From Streptomyces sp. HB132 (GTDB taxonomy: Bacteria; Actinomycetota; Actinomycetes; Streptomycetales; Streptomycetaceae), in NCBI RefSeq assembly GCF_016909575.1, contig NZ_JAFBGA010000006.1:372001-436000 (forward strand): 64,000 nt of DNA, in the 5' to 3' direction. The notes below the pieces were generated by a model. The model ran no database searches. It had not been told where the DNA came from and saw only the letters and a program-made list of their open reading frames with translations. Below, piece by piece: positions 60,876-64,000 of the stretch (the first letter of the stretch is position 1; each line of letters starts with the position of its first letter). A program made the position numbers and the translations under genes.

Positions 60876-60968
60876 CGACAGGGGCGAGGTCTGTCTCGCC
60901 CCTGTCGGCGGCACGCGGCCCGGGCAGGGACGAGCACTTCCTCGCCGTCGGCTCCGACGGCGAGGAAG
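60876..60968. terminator. Two tandem perfect hairpins
   Basis: First: 60876-60888 with 60895-60907 (13 bp). Second: 60937-60951 with 60954-60968 (15 bp, 2-nt nominal loop). They lie between the convergent thioesterase and DUF5988 genes and should stop transcription from both sides. Confidence 0.85.
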
Positions 60969-61017
60969 CACCGCACCTTCGGCCCGTGCCGAACTCACCT
61001 CGTACGCAACCCGGTTC

Positions 61018-61236
61018 CTACTCCGCGAACTGCGTCGCCCCGGTCCAGGTGAAGACCCGCAGGGCGACGCCTTCGTGCACCTCGCTCTCGGCCGTGGGCT
61101 CGAAGTGCTCGTACCGGTTGCCCCGGGGAAGCTTCAGCTTTTCGTCCAGGCGCTCCACGTGCCGAATGCGCTGCTCTTCGGAGAGATAGGGCGAAGGGCC
61201 ACCCCGGAGAATTACGTTGGGCTCGACGATGCTCAT
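61018..61236 (-). CDS. DUF5988-like small protein
   Basis: A 72-residue protein: EPNVILRGGPSPYLSEEQRIRHVERLDEKLKLPRGNRYEHFEPTAE and a final VFTWTGATQFAE. It matches the DUF5988 family, which is frequent in Streptomyces biosynthetic clusters and of unknown function. Its ATG at 61236 overlaps the stop of the upstream PPTase gene by 4 nt. It is separated from the thioesterase by two terminators. Confidence 0.8.
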   Translation of the reverse strand: MSIVEPNVILRGGPSPYLSEEQRIRHVERLDEKLKLPRGNRYEHFEPTAESEVHEGVALRVFTWTGATQFAE

Positions 61237-61958
61237 GCGGTACTTACTCCTCGGTGGATGTCGGGGGTTCGTTCGGGGTTCAGGTCGAGAGGTCGCTCGG
61301 CGGCCGTCACGGATATCGCTGTGACCACGATCCCTTTCCCGGCGGTCCAGCGGCCGGTGAATCTCTCAGGGGCATTACGGATACCACGTGCACCCTGCGG
61401 AAGAATGCGTACGGAGAACGTCCCGCCAACCGGGTCGATCTCGATGAGAGCGTCCTCGAATTCAAGCGGCCGGCGGGTGATCGGAAACCAGGTCTTATAA
61501 ACGCTTTCCTTCGCACTGAAAAGCATTCTGTCCCAGCGCACACCGGGAAAGCTGCGGAGAAGTTCCTTCGTCCTGGCCTGCTCCTCGGGAAGCGCCACGG
61601 CCTCGAGGACTCCGTCCGGCAGTGGCTGGTCGGGCTCCGCGTCTATGCCGACGGAGGCGATCTCCGAGGCTCGGGCCACCACCGCCGCCCGGTATCCGCG
61701 GCAGTGCGTGATGCTCCCCCGCACCTGGTCCGGCCAGAGGGGCTCCCCCCTGGGGCCCGAGAGGATGGGCCGGTCCGAGGGGAATTCGATGCGCGCAAGC
61801 GCCATGCGCGCACAATGGCGTCCCGTGGTGAATTCGCGGCGCCGTGACTCCACGGAATCGCGAACAAGTGCCTCCTCCTCGGAAAGAAGGGTGACCCCCG
61901 GCGGATCCTCGAACACTTCGTACGAAGCGACTTCCGCTGCGAGCAACTGCTCAATCAT
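61233..61958 (-). CDS. Sfp/EntD-type 4'-phosphopantetheinyl transferase
   Basis: A 241-residue enzyme activating acyl or peptidyl carrier proteins. The EntD-type motifs are FTTGRHCARMAL near residue 45, SITHCRGY, SVGIDAEPD near 110 and FSAKESVYKTWFP near 152, with the metal-binding Asp/Glu residues in place. ATG 61958 is used; a GTG at 61967 is the alternative. With the thioesterase it indicates a polyketide or NRPS assembly line nearby. Confidence 0.92.
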   Translation of the reverse strand: MIEQLLAAEVASYEVFEDPPGVTLLSEEEALVRDSVESRRREFTTGRHCARMALARIEFPSDRPILSGPRGEPLWPDQVRGSITHCRGYRAAVVARASEIASVGIDAEPDQPLPDGVLEAVALPEEQARTKELLRSFPGVRWDRMLFSAKESVYKTWFPITRRPLEFEDALIEIDPVGGTFSVRILPQGARGIRNAPERFTGRWTAGKGIVVTAISVTAAERPLDLNPERTPDIHRGVSTA

Positions 61959-62043
61959 CGCTCTCACCCGTTCCAGGCCGGTGGCTGTCCGACAACCACA
62001 GGGAAGGATTTTGTGAAGCGTATTTCTCGGCCGCCGGGGGCGA

Positions 62044-62072
62044 CACCCCTATGTTGGATCTCTCACCCCTAT
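62044..62072. promoter_or_regulatory. CACCCCTAT direct repeat, 20-bp period
   Basis: CACCCCTAT at 62044-62052 and 62064-62072, same orientation, in the 225-bp divergent region between the PPTase and the dehydroquinate-synthase-like genes. The core ACCCCTA also forms the inverted repeat at 59998-60020. Confidence 0.55.
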
Positions 62073-62183
62073 TTACGTGTCGGGCCCCCTGCATTCATGC
62101 GAACCTGAGTTGCGGGCGCGACTGCGTGGTCCATGCTGCGGCCGTGGCGGCCTGCGTAGCGACGGACGACGAGGAGCGAGGAC

Positions 62184-63251
62184 ATGCCCCAGGAATTCCG
62201 GCGGATCGAGGTGCCGCTCGGTGAGCGGTCGTACTCCGTGCGGATCGGCCCCGGCGTGCGTCACACACTGCCCGAGGTGGTGGCCGAACTCGGCGCGGCG
62301 CGGGTCGTCATCGTGTCCGCGAGGCCCCGTGCCTGGGTCCCGGATCCGGGTGTTCCGGCGCTGACGCTGGAGGCGAGGGACGGCGAGGCCGACAAGACGC
62401 TGGCGACGGTCGAGGAACTCTGCCGCCGGTTCGCCGAGTTCGGACTGACCAGGACGGACGCGGTGGTCTCCTGCGGAGGCGGGACGACCACCGATTCGGT
62501 GGGCCTGGCGGCGGCGCTCTACCACCGCGGTGTTCCCGTGATCCATCTGCCGACATCACTCCTGGCCCAGGTCGACGCGAGCGTCGGCGGGAAGACCGCG
62601 GTCAACCTGCCGCAGGGGAAGAACCTGGTCGGGGCGTACTGGCAGCCGAAGGCCGTGCTGTGCGACACCGACTACCTGGAGACGCTGCCGCCCCGGGAGT
62701 GGCTGAACGGCTACGGCGAGATCGCCAGGTGCCACTTCATAGGAGCGGGTGACCTGCGGGGCCTGTCCACGCACGAGCAGATCGCCGCCGGTGTCGCCCT
62801 GAAGGCGTCCGTCGTCGCCGCCGACGAACGGGACTCGGGGAAGCGGCACATCCTCAACTACGGCCACACACTGGGACACGCCCTGGAACGGGCGACCGGC
62901 TACGCCGTCCGGCACGGCGAGGGAGTCGCGATCGGCACCGTGTTCGCCGGACGGCTGGCCGGTGCGCTGGGCCGTATCGACGAGGCCCGGGTCGCGGAAC
63001 ACCACGCGGTCGTGGCGAGTTACTCGTTGCCCACCGAGCTGCCGGCCGGGCCGTCCCCGGACACCCTCGTCTCTCTGATGAGGCTGGACAAGAAGGCCAC
63101 CACCGGCCTGTCGTTCGTCCTGGACGGACCGCGGGGGCCGGAGCTGGTGCACGACGTCCCGGAGCACGAAGTCGTCAAGACGCTCGCCGGCATGAGTCCC
63201 GCTTCTCAGGACGACCGCACATCCACCGCCGACACGAAGGGTGCGTCATGA
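62184..63251 (+). CDS. 3-dehydroquinate synthase-like enzyme (possibly aminodehydroquinate synthase)
   Basis: A 355-residue member of the AroB family. NAD/phosphate motif SCGGGTTTDSVGLAAALYHRGVPVIHLPTSLLAQVDASVGGKTAVNLPQGKN in the middle, zinc ligands in NGYGEIAR, the NYGHTLGHALE His pair, and RHGEGVAIG. The normal GE(V/M/I)xK has Arg in place of the Lys here. It would make dehydroquinate or its amino analogue; the C-terminal tail differs from housekeeping AroB and AroB usually lies with aroC/aroK. The aroQ-like gene overlaps it by 4 nt. Confidence 0.86.
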   Translation: MPQEFRRIEVPLGERSYSVRIGPGVRHTLPEVVAELGAARVVIVSARPRAWVPDPGVPALTLEARDGEADKTLATVEELCRRFAEFGLTRTDAVVSCGGGTTTDSVGLAAALYHRGVPVIHLPTSLLAQVDASVGGKTAVNLPQGKNLVGAYWQPKAVLCDTDYLETLPPREWLNGYGEIARCHFIGAGDLRGLSTHEQIAAGVALKASVVAADERDSGKRHILNYGHTLGHALERATGYAVRHGEGVAIGTVFAGRLAGALGRIDEARVAEHHAVVASYSLPTELPAGPSPDTLVSLMRLDKKATTGLSFVLDGPRGPELVHDVPEHEVVKTLAGMSPASQDDRTSTADTKGAS

Positions 63252-63682
63252 GCACACTGCTACTTCTCAACGGTCCCAACCTGGGCATTCTCGGCCGCCG
63301 CGAACCGGAGGTCTACGGGAAGGCGACCCTGGCGGACATCGAGCGCTCCGTGGCCCAGGAGGTCGAGGGGCGGGGCTGGGACGTGGTCTCGGTCCAGCGC
63401 GAATCGGAGGGCGAGCTGATCCATGCGATCCAGGACAACTACGACTCGGTCGGTGCGATCGTCAACCCCGGCGCGCTGATGATCGCGGGCTGGAGTCTGC
63501 GGGACGCCCTGGCCAACTACCCCCGGCCGTGGATAGAGGTGCACCTCTCCAACGTGTGGGCGCGTGAGCAGTTCCGGCACGAGTCGGTCATCGCACCCCT
63601 GGCGGGAGGGGTCATCGTCGGCATGGGTGCGCTCGGCTACCAGCTGGCGGCGCGAGCCCTGCTGTCGCTGACACAGGAGTGA
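63248..63682 (+). CDS. Type II 3-dehydroquinate dehydratase-like (RifJ/AroQ)
   Basis: A 144-residue dodecameric-type dehydroquinase. LLNGPNLGILGRREPEVYG holds the Arg and Tyr of the lid, NPGAL the substrate Asn, and IEVHLSNVWAREQFRHES the catalytic His. The conserved NPGAxTHTS reads NPGALMIAGWS, so the usual His contact is Ile. The EGELI region is preceded by Arg-Glu-Ser instead of Ser-Asn-x. It would act on dehydroquinate or aminodehydroquinate. The ATG overlaps the previous stop. Confidence 0.88.
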   Translation: MSTLLLLNGPNLGILGRREPEVYGKATLADIERSVAQEVEGRGWDVVSVQRESEGELIHAIQDNYDSVGAIVNPGALMIAGWSLRDALANYPRPWIEVHLSNVWAREQFRHESVIAPLAGGVIVGMGALGYQLAARALLSLTQE

Positions 63683-63686
63683 GTGG

Positions 63687-63761
63687 CCCGTCCGGGCGGG
63701 AGGGCCCACGGTCCCTTTGGGGGGGGAAGGTACCGGGGCCGCTCCTGACCGCCCGGACGGG
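63687..63761. terminator. Long-range 13-bp inverted repeat after aroQ-like gene
   Basis: CCCGTCCGGGCGG (63687-63699) pairs perfectly with CCGCCCGGACGGG (63749-63761), with about 49 nt between. It lies between convergent genes and may be a weak or two-part terminator. Confidence 0.5.
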
Positions 63762-63781
63762 GGCAAGGGGGTGAATCGCGG

Positions 63782-64000
63782 TCAGCTCTCGGCGGGCCGG
63801 CCGAGGCGGGCCGAGAGGCGCTTGGCGTACGACTTGCTGAACTGCACGATCACGATGAGCAGGACCGTGAGCAGACCGGCACCCAGCAGCGGAACGACGT
63901 CGACGGGCAGCGTGTAGGCCATGACCACCCGAGCCACCGCGTCGATCATGAAGGCCGTTCCCCAGGCGACGGTCAGTACCCTCATGGCCCGCCGGAATTC
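63782..64000 (-). CDS. VC0807-like membrane protein, C-terminal part
   Basis: The frame is open to the right edge, so only the last 72 codons are present. The sequence EFRRAMRVLTVAWGTAFMIDAVARVVMAYTLPVDVVPLLGAGLLTVLLIVIVQFSKSYAKR, with two hydrophobic spans, matches the end of VC0807-type membrane proteins of about 230 residues common in Streptomyces. The ATG at 63985 is probably internal. Function unknown. Confidence 0.65.
   Translation of the reverse strand, partial: EFRRAMRVLTVAWGTAFMIDAVARVVMAYTLPVDVVPLLGAGLLTVLLIVIVQFSKSYAKRLSARLGRPAES

Noticed and set aside
1..64000. CRISPR array, tRNA or rRNA genes
   Set aside because: No regularly spaced repeats and no tRNA-like or rRNA sequence were noticed on reading both strands; a tRNA scan was not possible.

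Overview
The window is very GC-rich, with strong third-position GC bias, GTG/TTG starts, many 4-nt ATGA/GTGA gene overlaps, possible leaderless promoters, LuxR-type two-component pairs, a SARP/BTAD giant regulator, DUF5955/DUF5988/DUF6278-type small proteins and polyketide/NRPS-type accessory genes. This points to a Streptomyces chromosome. No tRNA, rRNA or CRISPR array was seen. Gene order in the 30-54 kb part (ROK kinase, sugar ABC genes, GntR, allantoicase, allantoinase, IclR/AllR, malate synthase) recalls the S. coelicolor SCO624x-SCO626x neighbourhood; that comparison is from memory.

Layout. (1) 1-5.6 kb is ordinary chromosome: amino-acid ABC ATPase (cut by the window edge), SDR, Clp-N protein, exodeoxyribonuclease III, MBL hydrolase and a PcaD-PcaC fusion of the beta-ketoadipate pathway. 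(2) 5.7-8.2 kb is debris: IS481, ISAs1 and another transposase remnant, a frameshifted SUKH (SMI1/KNR4) immunity-type gene, and dead dsbA and ccdA genes. (3) 6.8-12.1 kb holds a reactive-sulfur module: CsoR/CstR-type repressor, rhodanese-membrane protein, TauE/SafE exporter, small rhodanese, an MBL-rhodanese-rhodanese protein of CstB type and a DUF302 protein. The same TACCC-N4-GGGTA operator lies before the repressor and before the cstB-like gene. (4) 12.6-29.3 kb is an accessory mosaic of regulators and small redox operons mixed with broken genes (quinone oxidoreductase, barstar-like, resolvase). Tn3-family transposase remnants lie at 18.1 kb (+) and 28.9-29.3 kb (-). Intact units include a UDG-fold protein with a 75-aa partner, PadR-HAAS, LysR/epimerase/aldo-keto reductase, and TetR/oxidoreductase/F420-PPOX/haloalkane dehalogenase.

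(5) 29.5-46.9 kb returns to chromosome-like genes: a CUT2-type sugar ABC operon with its ROK kinase, a GntR regulator and a Gfo/Idh dehydrogenase sharing a candidate operator; a NarL-type two-component pair; an EamA transporter; and the allantoin genes (allantoicase, allantoinase, IclR regulator). (6) 47-53.7 kb: a MacB/LolD-type ABC exporter divergent from a second two-component pair, a MobA-like nucleotidyltransferase, and malate synthase, which probably belongs to the allantoin/glyoxylate regulon.

(7) 53.8-64 kb: a 1092-aa BTAD/NB-ARC/TPR regulator, a DrrAB-type exporter, then the edge of what looks like a natural-product cluster: shikimate/quinate-type dehydrogenase, type II thioesterase, DUF5988, Sfp-type phosphopantetheinyl transferase, 3-dehydroquinate synthase-like and type II dehydroquinase-like enzymes. 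The last two deviate at conserved residues. The dehydrogenase/synthase/dehydratase trio fits the aminoshikimate (AHBA) route of ansamycin or mitomycin clusters or another shikimate-derived starter unit. Both divergent promoters in this part carry a repeated ACCCCTA motif, suggesting a cluster-specific regulator. The megasynthase itself is not in the window. The last gene (VC0807-like membrane protein) is cut by the right edge.
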